The notes below the pieces were generated by a model. That model was given only the letters and a program-made list of their open reading frames with translations, was not told the origin of the DNA and made no database searches. From CAZOJJ01 sp964580105 (lineage in GTDB: Bacteria > Bacteroidota > Rhodothermia > Rhodothermales > Rubricoccaceae): a stretch of 64,000 nt of DNA. The stretch lies in the NCBI GenBank assembly GCA_964580105.1, contig CAZOJJ010000002.1:72284-136283 (forward strand), in the 5' to 3' direction. Positions 44,420 to 52,713 of this stretch are shown one piece after another. Position 1 is the first letter of the stretch; every line of letters begins with the position of its first letter. A program made the translations under genes and the position numbers.

Positions 44420-45142
44420 TTAGAGGAGGTTGTGGAAGACCTTCTGGACGTCCTCGTCCTGCTCCAGCTTGTCCACCAGCTTCAGCACCTCCTCGGCCTG
44501 CGCCTCGGGGAGCTCGACCGCCGCCGCCGGGATCCACTCGACCTCGGCGCTGACGGGGGTGATGCCGCGGTCTTCGAGCGCCTTCTGCATCGCACCGAAC
44601 TCGGCGAAGGCGCAGCGCGCCACGAGCGTCGGCTCGCCCTTCTCGCCCGTGCCCTCGCCCATCTCCTCCAGGCCGTGGTCGATCAGGTCCAGCTCCAACG
44701 CGTCCTGGTCGATCCCCTCCGGGTGGAGCGTGAAGACGCCCATCTTCTGGAACTGGAAGGCCACGCTCCCGCTCGTGCCGAGGTTGCCGCCGCCCCGGTT
44801 GAGCGCCGCGCGGATGTTGGCGACGGTGCGCGTGGGGTTGTCGGTGGCGGCCTCGATGAGGATGGGGACGCCGTGGGGGCCGTAGGCCTCGTAGAGGATT
44901 TCCTCGTAGTCCGCCAGGTCGCGGCCCTGGGCGCGCTTGATGGCGGCCTCGACCTTGTCCTTGGGCATGTTGACGCTCTTCGCGTTCTGGAGCACGCGGC
45001 GGAGCGCCGGGTTGTTGGCCGGGTCCGGCCCACCCGCCCGCACGGCGATGACGATGTCCTTGCCGATGCGCGCGAACTGCTTGGCCATCCGGTCCCAGCG
45101 GGCGAACATGGTGGCCTTGCGGGTCTCGAAGATGCGTCCCAT
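44420..45142 (-). CDS. YebC/PmpR-family protein (TACO1-like translation factor)
   Basis: This 240-residue YebC family member begins [20 protein letters not shown]. It carries [54 protein letters not shown] and [20 protein letters not shown], all core motifs. The family helps ribosomes through polyproline stretches and has also been described as a DNA-binding regulator. ATG 45142 is the conserved start; an upstream extension would run into a palindromic repeat. Confidence 0.94.
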   Translation of the reverse strand: MGRIFETRKATMFARWDRMAKQFARIGKDIVIAVRAGGPDPANNPALRRVLQNAKSVNMPKDKVEAAIKRAQGRDLADYEEILYEAYGPHGVPILIEAATDNPTRTVANIRAALNRGGGNLGTSGSVAFQFQKMGVFTLHPEGIDQDALELDLIDHGLEEMGEGTGEKGEPTLVARCAFAEFGAMQKALEDRGITPVSAEVEWIPAAAVELPEAQAEEVLKLVDKLEQDEDVQKVFHNLL

Positions 45143-45181
45143 GGGCGTAGGCAATGGCTCTATGGAGAAGCTACCCGTTCC

Positions 45182-45274
45182 GTCATCCCCGACGTGACCG
45201 GGAACGCGAAGCTTCCCGCAGGAATCCAGACCGTGCCCTTCGCTTAGCTGGATTCCCGCCTTCGCGGGAAGGAC
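45182..45274. repeat. REP-like palindromic element, copy 1
   Basis: The element runs from GTCATCCCCGACGTGACCGG to GATTCCCGCCTTCGCGGGAA-GGAC. It contains ATCCAGACC, and its ends GTCATCCCC and CGCGGGAAGGAC are roughly inverted. This is the widespread bacterial intergenic palindrome family whose translations read CHPRLDRGSR and WIPAFAGMT. A second copy is at 53481-53553. Confidence 0.8.
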
Positions 45275-45426
45275 AGCCGTGAGGGGATCGAGCGGCTCGA
45301 CAGAGCATGGGCAATTCAGGTCGAGTGCCGGCGGCACCGCGCCGTCGGCACGCCGAAGCTAGCGCCGAAGCAAGCGCCGGGGCGGATGGGCGTCTGCGGA
45401 TTTGGCGTTCAGGCGAACGGGCCGGC

Positions 45427-45951
45427 TTACCACCCCTCGCGCTCGCGCAGCCGGACGACGTGCGCCACGTGGTGCCGACCGTGCCAGGCGTACATCCCGA
45501 CGGTCTTGTCGAGGCGGTTCACGCCCGAGACGGGGTGGAGGAACGTCCGGGCCAGCGCCTCGCGGTCGAGCGCGCGGATCAGGCCCGTCCAGCGCGCGTG
45601 CAGCGCCTCCAGAAACGCCAGCGCCGTCTCGACGGGCACGGCGTGCGTGTCGGGCAGCGAGGCCCAGCCGTCCTGGTCGTAGGCCTTGATCGGGGGGGCG
45701 TCCTCGGTCAGCGCCCACTTGAAGCGGACGAAGGCGTTGAGGTGGCTGTCCGGGACGTGGTGGACGACCTGCCGCACGGTCCATCCGTCCGGCCGGTAGG
45801 GCGTGTCGAGCTGGGCGTCGTCGAGGCCGGCGACGGCGGCGCGGAGCTGCTCGGGCAGCGCGTCGAGGTCGGCCGTCCAGCCGGCGAGGTCGGCCTCGGT
45901 GACGGGGCCGTCGTGGGTGAAGCGGCCGATGGGGTAGCAGAGGTCGTCCAT
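45427..45951 (-). CDS. DinB/YfiT-family metal-dependent thiol transferase or hydrolase
   Basis: This 174-residue four-helix-bundle protein has the YfiT pattern: YPIGRF at the N terminus, GWTVRQVVHHVPDSHLNAFV with the first metal His, and WHGRHHVAHV with the other two. YfiT/BstA proteins transfer bacillithiol or act as metal-dependent hydrolases on xenobiotics. It is followed on the same strand by nothing close. The SDR gene upstream ends 42 bp before its start. Confidence 0.88.
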   Translation of the reverse strand: MDDLCYPIGRFTHDGPVTEADLAGWTADLDALPEQLRAAVAGLDDAQLDTPYRPDGWTVRQVVHHVPDSHLNAFVRFKWALTEDAPPIKAYDQDGWASLPDTHAVPVETALAFLEALHARWTGLIRALDREALARTFLHPVSGVNRLDKTVGMYAWHGRHHVAHVVRLREREGW

Positions 45952-45993
45952 GTAGGCGCGAAAAGAGGGGAGGCGAGAAGGTACGTGCCGCGC

Positions 45994-46824
45994 TCAGATC
46001 CCCGCGCCGCCGGTGACCTCCAGCGTGTGCCCCGTCACGTACCCCGCCAGCGGCGAGGCCATCAGCACGATGCCGCCCGCGGCCTCCTCGTCCGTCCCCG
46101 GCCGCCCCAGCGGGTTCGCCGTGAACGCGCGCCCGCGCGCCGCCTCGGGGATGCCCTGCACGACCTCGTGGCCCGCCACCTCCACCGTTTCGCCCGTCTC
46201 CTTCGGCCGCGTCATCCGCGTGTCGATGAACCCGAAGGCAACGGCGTTGCACCGGATGCCGAACCGGCCCCACTCCTTCGCCACCGTCTTCGTCAGCCCC
46301 ACGACGCCCATCTTGGCCGTGGCGTAGTTGGCCTGCCCCACGTTGCCGTGCAGGCCCGAGGTGGACGAGACGTTGACGATGACGCGGTTCTCGGAGAACG
46401 GCCGGCCGGCTTCGAGCTCGGCCTTGGCGGGGGCGCGGAGGTGCTTCGCCGCCGCGCGGATCATCCGGAACGGCGCGAACGTGTGGATCTCCATGATGCG
46501 CAGCCACTGCTCGTCGGTCATCGTGTGGAGCATCCCATCCCACAGGAAGCCCGCGTTGTTGACGAGCACGTTGAGCTTGCCGAAGTGCGCCACGGCCGTG
46601 TCGAGCAGGCGCTCCGGGAAGCCGTCCTCGGTCACGCTGCCGGGCACGGCCAGCGCCGCCCCGCCCACCTCGGTGATGGCGGCGGCGGTCGCTTCGGCCG
46701 GCTCCGCGTCGAGGTCGTTGACGACGACGGAGGCGCCGAGGCGGGCGAACAGCCGCGCCGTGGCCGCGCCGATCCCGCGGCCGGCTCCGGTGACGACGAC
46801 GACCTGGTTCTCGAAGAGCTGCAT
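45994..46824 (-). CDS. Short-chain dehydrogenase/reductase (3-oxoacyl-ACP or hydroxyacyl-CoA type)
   Basis: This 276-residue SDR has the NAD(P)-binding TGAGRGIG, NNAG (VLVNNAGFLWDG), and catalytic Ser in VNVSSTSGLHGNVGQ with YATAK. The C terminus GYVTGHTLEVTGGAGI is the usual FabG-like end. Asp in VVNDLD after the second strand suggests NAD(H) preference. Its neighbours on the same strand, a MaoC hydratase and an acyl-CoA thioesterase, suggest a fatty-acid or beta-oxidation context. ATG 46824 is used. Confidence 0.92.
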   Translation of the reverse strand: MQLFENQVVVVTGAGRGIGAATARLFARLGASVVVNDLDAEPAEATAAAITEVGGAALAVPGSVTEDGFPERLLDTAVAHFGKLNVLVNNAGFLWDGMLHTMTDEQWLRIMEIHTFAPFRMIRAAAKHLRAPAKAELEAGRPFSENRVIVNVSSTSGLHGNVGQANYATAKMGVVGLTKTVAKEWGRFGIRCNAVAFGFIDTRMTRPKETGETVEVAGHEVVQGIPEAARGRAFTANPLGRPGTDEEAAGGIVLMASPLAGYVTGHTLEVTGGAGI

Positions 46825-46897
46825 GGGACGTAGAGGAATCGAGGCGAGGAAGAAAGAAGGAGCGGAAGATATCGGCGCGGCCCGGGACGACGGCGCG

Positions 46898-47401
46898 CTA
46901 TCCGTCCTCTGCCTTCCGTCCACCGTCCTCGGCCCTCCGGTAGTCCACGGCGCGGAGGGTGCCGTCTGCGGCCCGGAGGTGCGTCTCCATGCCGGGCACG
47001 ACGTCGGTGTTCTGGGCCGAGGCGCAGCGCCAGCCGCCGGCCGTCCGGTGGACGACGAACGAGAAGATCGTCGTGCGCGGTCCGGGCGCGGGTTGGTCGC
47101 CCGGCGGCGACTGGCCCGTCAGGCGCATCCGGGCGTGGACGACGGCCACGTCGTCGCGGAGGCGCTTGACGGTGACGCGCTGGAGGGTGAGCGTTGAGTC
47201 CGGGAAGATGACGGAGAGGCCGTAGGCGTGGGCCCGGCGGATGGCCTCGCGGTCGTGCCACCACAGGCCGGTCACGTTGACGAACTCGGCGTCCTCGTCG
47301 AACAGCGCCGCCAGCGCGTCGGCGTCGCGGCGCATCCAGGCCTCCACCCAGCGCGTCGCGATGGCCTCGGGCCGGTCGAGGGGCGGATGGTCAGAAGGCA
47401 T
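46898..47401 (-). CDS. SgcJ/EcaC-type NTF2-like protein
   Basis: This 167-residue protein has an NTF2/SnoaL-like cone fold. AIATRWVEAWMRRDADALAA and LFDEDAEFVNVTGLWWHDRE, then TLQRVTVKRLRDDVAVVHAR and TTIFSFVVHRTAGGWRCASA match the SgcJ/EcaC/DUF4440 pattern. Its role is usually unknown. Its last codons run through an Asp/Gly/Arg tail of no obvious function. Confidence 0.85.
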   Translation of the reverse strand: MPSDHPPLDRPEAIATRWVEAWMRRDADALAALFDEDAEFVNVTGLWWHDREAIRRAHAYGLSVIFPDSTLTLQRVTVKRLRDDVAVVHARMRLTGQSPPGDQPAPGPRTTIFSFVVHRTAGGWRCASAQNTDVVPGMETHLRAADGTLRAVDYRRAEDGGRKAEDG

Positions 47402-47429
47402 TGGGTAGTCGGCATGGGTTTCGGGCCCT

Positions 47430-47484
47430 CACCCGTGTCGTCCTTCGGCTCCGACTGCCCGAGCCTCCGCTCAGAATGACAGGG
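47430..47484. repeat. Possible REP-like element between NTF2-like and MaoC genes
   Basis: On the minus strand it reads CTGTCATTCTGAGCGGAGGC and ends AGCCGAAGGACGAC, the form of another common intergenic palindrome family (TCATTCTGAGCG...GAAGGACG). A stem CGGAGGCTCGGGCAGTCGGAG is imperfect. Only one copy is in the window, so it is uncertain. Confidence 0.4.
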
Positions 47485-47498
47485 GGAGGAGAACGGAG

Positions 47499-47957
47499 TC
47501 ACGCCGGCAGCAGCAGCGTCAGCGCGTCGGCGACGAGCGCGGGCCGGTCGTTGTCCTCGATCTCGACCGTGTTCTGCGTCGTGAGCAGCCAGCCCTCGCC
47601 TTTCGGCTCCACCGCCGTCACGGCCACGCGCGTGCGGAGGCGCGCGCCCGGCGGTACGGGCGCGAGGAAGCGGACCCGCTCGTAGCCGTAGTTGAGCACG
47701 CGGCCGACGCCCTCGGGCACCACGCCCACCTCGGCGCGCATGGCAGGGAGGAGGCTGAGCGTGAGCAGGCCGTGGGCGATGGTCGTGCCGGTCGGGCTCT
47801 CCCTCGCCGCGCGCTCGGCGTCTACGTGGATCCACTGGTGATCGCCTGTGAGGTCGGCGAAGCGGTCGATGTCGTCCTGCGTGACGGTGCGCCAGGGCGA
47901 GACGCCGAGTTCGTGGCCGACGAGCGGCGTGAGGGTGTCGAGCGAGAGGTCAGGCAT
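47499..47957 (-). CDS. MaoC-family (R)-specific enoyl-CoA hydratase
   Basis: This 152-residue hot-dog-fold hydratase has the catalytic motif RFADLTGDHQWIHVDAERA (Asp and His) and the following GTTIAHGLLTLSLLPAM. It hydrates trans-2-enoyl-CoA to (R)-3-hydroxyacyl-CoA. Its start overlaps the end of the thioesterase gene by 8 bp, so the two are coupled. The SDR gene downstream on the same strand would be a fitting partner. Confidence 0.92.
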   Translation of the reverse strand: MPDLSLDTLTPLVGHELGVSPWRTVTQDDIDRFADLTGDHQWIHVDAERAARESPTGTTIAHGLLTLSLLPAMRAEVGVVPEGVGRVLNYGYERVRFLAPVPPGARLRTRVAVTAVEPKGEGWLLTTQNTVEIEDNDRPALVADALTLLLPA

Positions 47958-48357
47958 CGTCGGCGGTGGGCAGGACGGCGCGGAGCGCGTCGGGGAGGGG
48001 AGCGGGGCGGCCGTCGGTGTCGACCCACACGAGGCGGGCCTCGCACGTGGCGTAGACCGTCTCCGGGTCCTCTTCCAGCGTCAACTCGTAGCGGTGCACG
48101 AACGACGAACGCCCCGGCGGCGCGCCGTAGGTCCTGACGAGGGCCGTAGCGGGGAAGTGGACCGGCCGCTTGAACTCGGCGCTCGTCGCCGCGAGGATGG
48201 GCGCGCCGTCCTCGGGCCAGCCCTCCGGCAGCGCCGCGAAGAGCGCGTCGATGCGGGCCTGCTCGAAGTAGCGAAAGAAGAGCGTGTTGTTGACGTGGCC
48301 GAAGGCGTCCATGTCGCCCCAGCGGACGGGGATGCGCGAAGTGTGCAGCAGCTTCAT
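47950..48357 (-). CDS. 4-hydroxybenzoyl-CoA-type acyl-CoA thioesterase
   Basis: This 135-residue hot-dog thioesterase has the signature RIPVRWGDMDAFGHVNNTLF-FRYFEQAR with the catalytic Asp. It hydrolyses acyl-CoA of unknown chain type. It overlaps MaoC. The ATG at 48357 starts directly before the first strand; the longer frame has a Pro-rich leader of low credibility. Confidence 0.92.
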   Translation of the reverse strand: MKLLHTSRIPVRWGDMDAFGHVNNTLFFRYFEQARIDALFAALPEGWPEDGAPILAATSAEFKRPVHFPATALVRTYGAPPGRSSFVHRYELTLEEDPETVYATCEARLVWVDTDGRPAPLPDALRAVLPTADDA

Positions 48358-48432
48358 GGTACAGGGTGCGGGAGGCCGGGGCCGGGCTGGAAGCCGCGAG
48401 GGTTCTGCACCCTGCATCCCGTACCTCGAACC

Positions 48433-49266
48433 CTAATAGAGCGACGTGTTGAACACCGGGCGGTGCTTCCGGACGACCGGGTCGGCCTCGCCGAGGGTCT
48501 GGAAGAGAGCGACGCACGCCTTCCGCGCGCCGTCGTCCTCGTAGCCCCGGTCGCGCTGGACGACGTGGATGAAGCGGTCGAGCGCGGCGTCTACGTCGCC
48601 GGCGCGGAGGGCGCGGAGGGCTCCGGCGTAGGCGTCGCGGACGGGCGCCTCGGGGAGGTCGTCGGGGTCCCGGCGGAGGAGCACGGCGAGGGTGCGGACG
48701 CCCTCGGCCTCGGGCCGCGCGAGGTCGGCCGTCAGGTCGGCCGCGCGCTCCGGATCCTCGAACACCACGAGGCGGGCGAGGTGGAGGCGGGCGGCATCGG
48801 CCGTGGGGCCGGCGGGTTCTTCCGCGAGGACCGATTCGAGGAGGGGGCGGGCGGCGTCGCGGTCGCCCTCGGCCAGCAGGGCCTCCGCCCGCGCGAGCGC
48901 CTTCTTGGCGGCGCTCGGGAGGTGCCGGCCGAGCCACTGGCGAACGGCGGGCTCGGGCAGCACGCCGGTGAACTCGGCCGCGACCTCTCCGTCCACGAAC
49001 AGCTTGACGGCGGGGATGCCCCGAACGCCGTAGCGCGCCGCAAGCTCCGGGCGCGCGTCGGCGTCCACCTTGACGAGCGTCCAGCGGTTCGCGTGTGCGC
49101 GCTCCTCCTCGGCCAGCCGTTCGAGGATGGGGCCGAGGACGCGGCAGGGTCCGCACCACGCCGCCCAGAAGTCGACGAGGACGGGCCGGGCCCGGCTCGC
49201 CTCAATCACGTCGTTCTCGAAGTCGAGGGTGGCGGTGGTAGAGGAGCCGAAGGGGGTGTCGAGCAT
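48433..49266 (-). CDS. Thioredoxin-TPR fusion, CnoX/YbbN-like chaperedoxin
   Basis: This 277-residue protein has an N-terminal thioredoxin domain with FWAAWCGPCRVLGPIL, VKVDADARPELAARYGVRGIPAVKLFVDG (cis-Pro) and a C-terminal helical TPR-like half (AALARAEALLAEGDRDAARPLLES-type, then AYAGALRALRAGDVDAALDR). The CGPC site is intact, unlike E. coli CnoX, so it may act as a reductase as well as a holdase. It is divergent from the TolB-like lipoprotein gene. ATG 49266 is used. Confidence 0.9.
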   Translation of the reverse strand: MLDTPFGSSTTATLDFENDVIEASRARPVLVDFWAAWCGPCRVLGPILERLAEEERAHANRWTLVKVDADARPELAARYGVRGIPAVKLFVDGEVAAEFTGVLPEPAVRQWLGRHLPSAAKKALARAEALLAEGDRDAARPLLESVLAEEPAGPTADAARLHLARLVVFEDPERAADLTADLARPEAEGVRTLAVLLRRDPDDLPEAPVRDAYAGALRALRAGDVDAALDRFIHVVQRDRGYEDDGARKACVALFQTLGEADPVVRKHRPVFNTSLY

Positions 49267-49310
49267 GGCGAAGAAGCGGGGAAGGCGCGAGACAGGGCCG
49301 GACGGATGTG

Positions 49311-49318
49311 TAACTTTG
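49311..49318 (+). promoter_or_regulatory. Bacteroidota-type -7 box before the TolB-like gene
   Basis: TAACTTTG matches TAnnTTTG exactly and lies 83 bp before the start of the lipoprotein gene. No clear TTTG partner is seen about 20 bp upstream. Confidence 0.4.
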
Positions 49319-49401
49319 CGCAGATTCGGCGCCGCGCCGGCTCGCGCCGTTCCGCGCCCGTCTTCTTCCGACCGCTTCCCCTCGTTGTTCCCCGCCCGCT
49401 G

Positions 49402-50592
49402 ATGCGCGCCGCGCTCCTCCTGCTCGCCCTCCCCCTCGCCCTCGTCGCCTGTACGCCCTCGGAGGTCGAGGAGACGGACACGACCGCGACGGCCGACGGC
49501 TACGACCCCGCCACCGACTCGCTCCGCTTCCCCGGCGAGGTCCACCTCCGCAACCTCCGCCAGCTCACCTTCGGCGGCAACAACGCCGAGGCCTACTGGA
49601 GCTTCGACGACCGCCAACTCATCTTCCAGAGCGACTGGAGCGCGATCAACCCGCAGGGCTGCGACCAGCAGTTCGTCATGAACGCCGACGGCTCCATGGT
49701 GGGCGACTCGGCCCAGTACGCGCTGGTTTCGACGGGTCGGGGCCGGACGACCTGCGGCTACTTCCTCGCCGACGGCCGCATCGTCTACGCATCCACGCAC
49801 GAGGGCGGCCCGGACTGCCCGACCTCCAGCGCCGACCGCACCGACCGCTACGTCTGGGACATCTTCCCCACGTTCGACATCTACGTGGCCAACGCCGACG
49901 GCTCCAACCCGCAACTCCTCATCGGCGGCGAGGGCTACGACGCCGAGGCGACGGTCTCGCCCGACGGCCGCTACGTCGTCTTCACCTCCACGCGTGACGG
50001 CGACCTCGACCTCTACCGCTACGATCTCGAGACGGGCGAGACGCTCCGCCTCACCGACGCGCTCGGCTACGACGGCGGCGCCTTCTTCTCGCCCGACGGC
50101 TCCAAGCTCGTCTGGCGCGCGAGCCGCCCCGAGGGCGAGGACGCCGAGCGCTACCGGGCGCTCCTGGCGCAGCACGCCATCGAGCCCGGCGCGCTCAACC
50201 TGTTCGTCGCCAACGCCGACGGCTCGGACGCACGGCAGATCACCGACCTCCCCGGCGCCAACTGGGCGCCCTTCTTCCACCCCTCGGGCGAGAAGATCCT
50301 GTTCTCGTCGAACCACCACACCCTCGATCAGGGCGGGCGCGAGTTCGACCTCTTCCTCGTCGGCCTCGACGGCACCGGCCCGGAGCGCGTCACCTACAGC
50401 GGCACGTTCGACGCCTTCCCGATGTTCTCCTTCTCGGGCGACAAGCTGGTCTTTGCCTCCAACCGCCGCGCCGACCGCCGGCCCAGCCGCGACACCAACA
50501 TCTTCGTCGCCGACTGGGTCGAGACGCCGACCGCGGTGGATTCGGCGTTCCAGTCGGTCGTGCCCGCCCCGCCCGCCTCGATGGAGCGATGA
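49402..50592 (+). CDS. TolB-like/WD40-type beta-propeller lipoprotein
   Basis: This 396-residue lipoprotein (LLLLALPLALVAC, lipobox) carries PD40/TolB-type propeller repeats such as AEATVSPDGRYVVFTSTRDGDLDLY, GGAFFSPDGSKLVWRASRPE, ANWAPFFHPSGEKILFSSNH and DAFPMFSFSGDKLVFASNRR. Four Cys in the first half (GCDQQF, TTCGYF, GPDCPT) may form disulfides. It is likely a periplasmic binding or scaffolding protein of unknown partner. Its stop overlaps the next gene's start (ATGA). Confidence 0.87.
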   Translation: MRAALLLLALPLALVACTPSEVEETDTTATADGYDPATDSLRFPGEVHLRNLRQLTFGGNNAEAYWSFDDRQLIFQSDWSAINPQGCDQQFVMNADGSMVGDSAQYALVSTGRGRTTCGYFLADGRIVYASTHEGGPDCPTSSADRTDRYVWDIFPTFDIYVANADGSNPQLLIGGEGYDAEATVSPDGRYVVFTSTRDGDLDLYRYDLETGETLRLTDALGYDGGAFFSPDGSKLVWRASRPEGEDAERYRALLAQHAIEPGALNLFVANADGSDARQITDLPGANWAPFFHPSGEKILFSSNHHTLDQGGREFDLFLVGLDGTGPERVTYSGTFDAFPMFSFSGDKLVFASNRRADRRPSRDTNIFVADWVETPTAVDSAFQSVVPAPPASMER

Positions 50593-50990
50593 AACGGCCT
50601 GCCCTCCTGCTCGTCCTGGCACTGATCGGGACCGGATGCGCCGAGCGCCCGTCGGAGGACGCCCCGGCACCGGACGATTCGCCTTCCGTCGAGGACGCCC
50701 ACGTCAGCTACACGCTGCGCGGCGTGTTCCGCGGCGCGCTCCACGACGGCGAGGCCGCATCCATCGATCACGAGGCCCTCGAAGGCATCATGCCCGCCAT
50801 GCGGATGGACCTCCGCGTGGCCGACCCGGCCCTGCTCGACGGGCTTCGCCCCGGCGCCCCCATTCGTTTCCGAATGGAGGACCGTGGCTTCGGCTTCCGC
50901 ATCACCGAGGTGGAGCCGCTCCCGCCGGGCACGGTGCTGGATCTCGCCCCGGACAGCGCGGCAGCGGATCGGCCGAGCGGCACGCGGTAG
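50589..50990 (+). CDS. CusF-like periplasmic copper-binding lipoprotein
   Basis: This 133-residue lipoprotein (LLLVLALIGTGC) has the CusF/copper-binding domain: YTLRGVFRGALHDGEAASID, HEALEGIMPAMRMDLRVADP, and RFRMEDRGFGFRITEVEPL. The MPAMRM Met cluster and the preceding His are the expected Cu(I)/Ag(I) ligands. It is translationally coupled to the TolB-like gene and sits near metal-chelation and metal-uptake genes. The acidic linker before the domain is non-conserved. Confidence 0.82.
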   Translation: MKRPALLLVLALIGTGCAERPSEDAPAPDDSPSVEDAHVSYTLRGVFRGALHDGEAASIDHEALEGIMPAMRMDLRVADPALLDGLRPGAPIRFRMEDRGFGFRITEVEPLPPGTVLDLAPDSAAADRPSGTR

Positions 50991-51025
50991 GCCGGGACGG
51001 TTGTCGAGGCCGGCGAAAGAGCGGT

Positions 51026-51046
51026 AGTTTAGACGTTATCTAAACT
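51026..51046 (+). promoter_or_regulatory. Perfect palindrome before the CbiX-like gene (candidate MntR/DtxR operator)
   Basis: AGTTTAGA-CGTTA-TCTAAACT is a perfect 8-bp inverted repeat with 5-bp spacer in an otherwise G/C-rich region. TAGTTTAG at its left edge could be part of the promoter. A related TTTAG/CTAAA palindrome lies in the intergenic region of the DtxR/MntR gene (52714-52736). Confidence 0.6.
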
Positions 51047-51055
51047 GTGCTCTCG

Positions 51056-51958
51056 ATGCTCGCCCTTCTCCTCGCGCTCACCTTCGCCTCTTCTCCGGCT
51101 CCGGTCGTCGCTCCTGCCCCCGATACGACGGGGACGCCCGGCCTCCTCGTGATGGCGCACGGGGGCGACGCCGCATGGAACGCGTCCGTGGAGGCGGCCG
51201 TCGCGCCGCTGCGCCGCCGCTACCCCGTAGCCGTCGCCTTCGGCATGGCCGATCCGCGCACGCTCGATCAGGCCCTCGACTCCCTCGCGGCGCACGGCGT
51301 CGAGCGCGTGGCCGTCGTCCGCCTGTTCCTCGACGGCCGGTCGTTTCTGCACCAGACGGAGTTCCTCCTCGGTCTCCGGCCGGACCCCCCCGCCGAGCCG
51401 CTCCTGCACGGGCCCCACCATGCGGGCGGGCACGGCCCTGCCTCCGAGGCGCTGGCCCCGCTGCCGCACGGGATGGCCGTTGCGCTGTCGCCGGAGGGGC
51501 TGATGCAGGCGGAAGAGGTGGGGGCCATCCTCGCGGCGCGCGCTCGCGCGGTGAGCGACGATCCCGCGCGGGAGTCGGTCCTCGTGCTCGCCCACGGGGC
51601 CGGCGACGACACCGAGGACGCCCGGTGGATCGCGGCCGTCGAGCACCTCAGCGGCTCCCTTCGGGACGGATTCCACAGCGTGCGCATCGAAACGCTCCGC
51701 GAAGACTGGCCGGCGCGCCGGCCCGACGCCGAGCGGCGCATCCGCGCCTTCGTCGAGGCGGAGGTGGGGGAGGGGCGCACCGTGCTGGTCGTTCCGTTCC
51801 GGCTGGCCGGATTCGGGCCGTACCACGCCGTCCTCGACGGGCTCTCCTACCGCGCGAACGAGACGGGGCTGCTCCCGCACGAGGCCGTGACGACCTGGAT
51901 CGAAAGGCAGTACCGTGCGCTGACGGCGCAGCTGGACGCCGCTAGCGCCGCAGGCTGA
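51056..51958 (+). CDS. Exported CbiX/sirohydrochlorin chelatase-like protein
   Basis: This protein of about 300 residues has an N-terminal hydrophobic export signal (LALLLALTFASSPAP) and two CbiX-type half-domains. The first starts GLLVMAHGGDAAWNASVEAA with VRLFLDGRSFLH. The second starts VLVLAHGAGDDTEDARWIAA with VLVVPFRLAGFGPYHAVLDG. His in MAHGG and LAHGAG are the expected metal ligands. CbiX/SirB insert Co or Fe into sirohydrochlorin in the cytoplasm, so a secreted form is unusual and may bind or sense metals instead. ATG 51056 is chosen; GTG 51047 directly abuts the palindrome. It overlaps the convergent gene by 17 bp. Confidence 0.75.
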   Translation: MLALLLALTFASSPAPVVAPAPDTTGTPGLLVMAHGGDAAWNASVEAAVAPLRRRYPVAVAFGMADPRTLDQALDSLAAHGVERVAVVRLFLDGRSFLHQTEFLLGLRPDPPAEPLLHGPHHAGGHGPASEALAPLPHGMAVALSPEGLMQAEEVGAILAARARAVSDDPARESVLVLAHGAGDDTEDARWIAAVEHLSGSLRDGFHSVRIETLREDWPARRPDAERRIRAFVEAEVGEGRTVLVVPFRLAGFGPYHAVLDGLSYRANETGLLPHEAVTTWIERQYRALTAQLDAASAAG

Positions 51959-52691
51959 GGCCCGCTCCCAGCAGCGCATCGGGCGCGGCCTCGGTGAGTC
52001 CGATGGCCCCGTGCACGTCGAGCTGGATCGTCGGGGCGAGGAGGAAGGTGTAGCCGTGGTGGAGAAGGAGGGCCGCGTCCCTCTCCGGCTCCACCGACAC
52101 GGCCGCCTCGACGAACGTACCGACCCGTTCCGCCGGCCCCAGCCCGGCGACGAGCGTGGCGCCCCGGCTCAGGCCGCCCTCGGCCCGGCCCACCTCGCCC
52201 TGCATCCCGAGGCCGACCGGCCCGACCTCGCGCCCGGCGATCAGGATCAGAAGCGGATCGACGCGCCCGCTGCTGAGGGCGTCCTCGCCAAGGGGCAGCG
52301 AGGCCTCCAGGATGGCCGCGAGGTCCCAGCCGCCCGCCGGGCCGAACTGGACCTTCGCTCCGAGCGAGGCGTCGCCCAGCCCCTCGACGGCGCCGGCCGA
52401 GTAGTCCGGCAGGCCGACGCGGAGCTCGGCGCGACGGACCGGCGCCCAGCGGATCAGCAACGCCGGGCCCGAGGTCACCTCGCCGTCGCCCGTGCGCGTC
52501 CACGTCAGGCCGCTCTCGAACTGGACGGTGCGCGGGGGGACGGCCACGGCGCTCTCGGTGAAGTCGGGCCGGTCGGTGACGAGAGAGGCCTGCAGAGGGG
52601 CCTGCAGAGGGGCCTGCAGAGGGGCCTGCAGAGGGGCCTGCGCGCGGGCCGAGAGCGCCAGGAGGGCGAAGAGCAGGAGGAGGCGAAACAT
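51942..52691 (-). CDS. Outer-membrane beta-barrel transporter, MetA/phenol-degradation-like
   Basis: This 249-residue protein has a signal peptide (LLLLFALLALSARAQ) followed by APLQ repeats. The region after them starts VTDRPDFTESAVAVPPRTVQFESGLTWTRT, the pattern of the transporter/MetA-pathway family, and continues with amphipathic strands to the C-terminal aromatic/Leu end. It is divergent from the DtxR/MntR gene, with the TTTAG/CTAAA palindromes between them. It is probably a metal-regulated outer-membrane channel; substrate unknown. Confidence 0.75.
   Translation of the reverse strand: MFRLLLLFALLALSARAQAPLQAPLQAPLQAPLQASLVTDRPDFTESAVAVPPRTVQFESGLTWTRTGDGEVTSGPALLIRWAPVRRAELRVGLPDYSAGAVEGLGDASLGAKVQFGPAGGWDLAAILEASLPLGEDALSSGRVDPLLILIAGREVGPVGLGMQGEVGRAEGGLSRGATLVAGLGPAERVGTFVEAAVSVEPERDAALLLHHGYTFLLAPTIQLDVHGAIGLTEAAPDALLGAGLSLRR
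52587..52634. repeat. 12-bp tandem repeat encoding APLQ units
   Basis: Four copies of GGCCTGCAGAGG (minus strand CCTCTGCAGGCC) encode the Ala-Pro-Leu-Gln repeats at residues about 19-34 of the outer-membrane protein, just after its signal cleavage site. As 12 bp is a multiple of three, copy-number changes would alter linker length without a frameshift. Confidence 0.9.
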
Positions 52692-52713
52692 TCGGGCGGG
52701 CGAAGGCTTGTTT

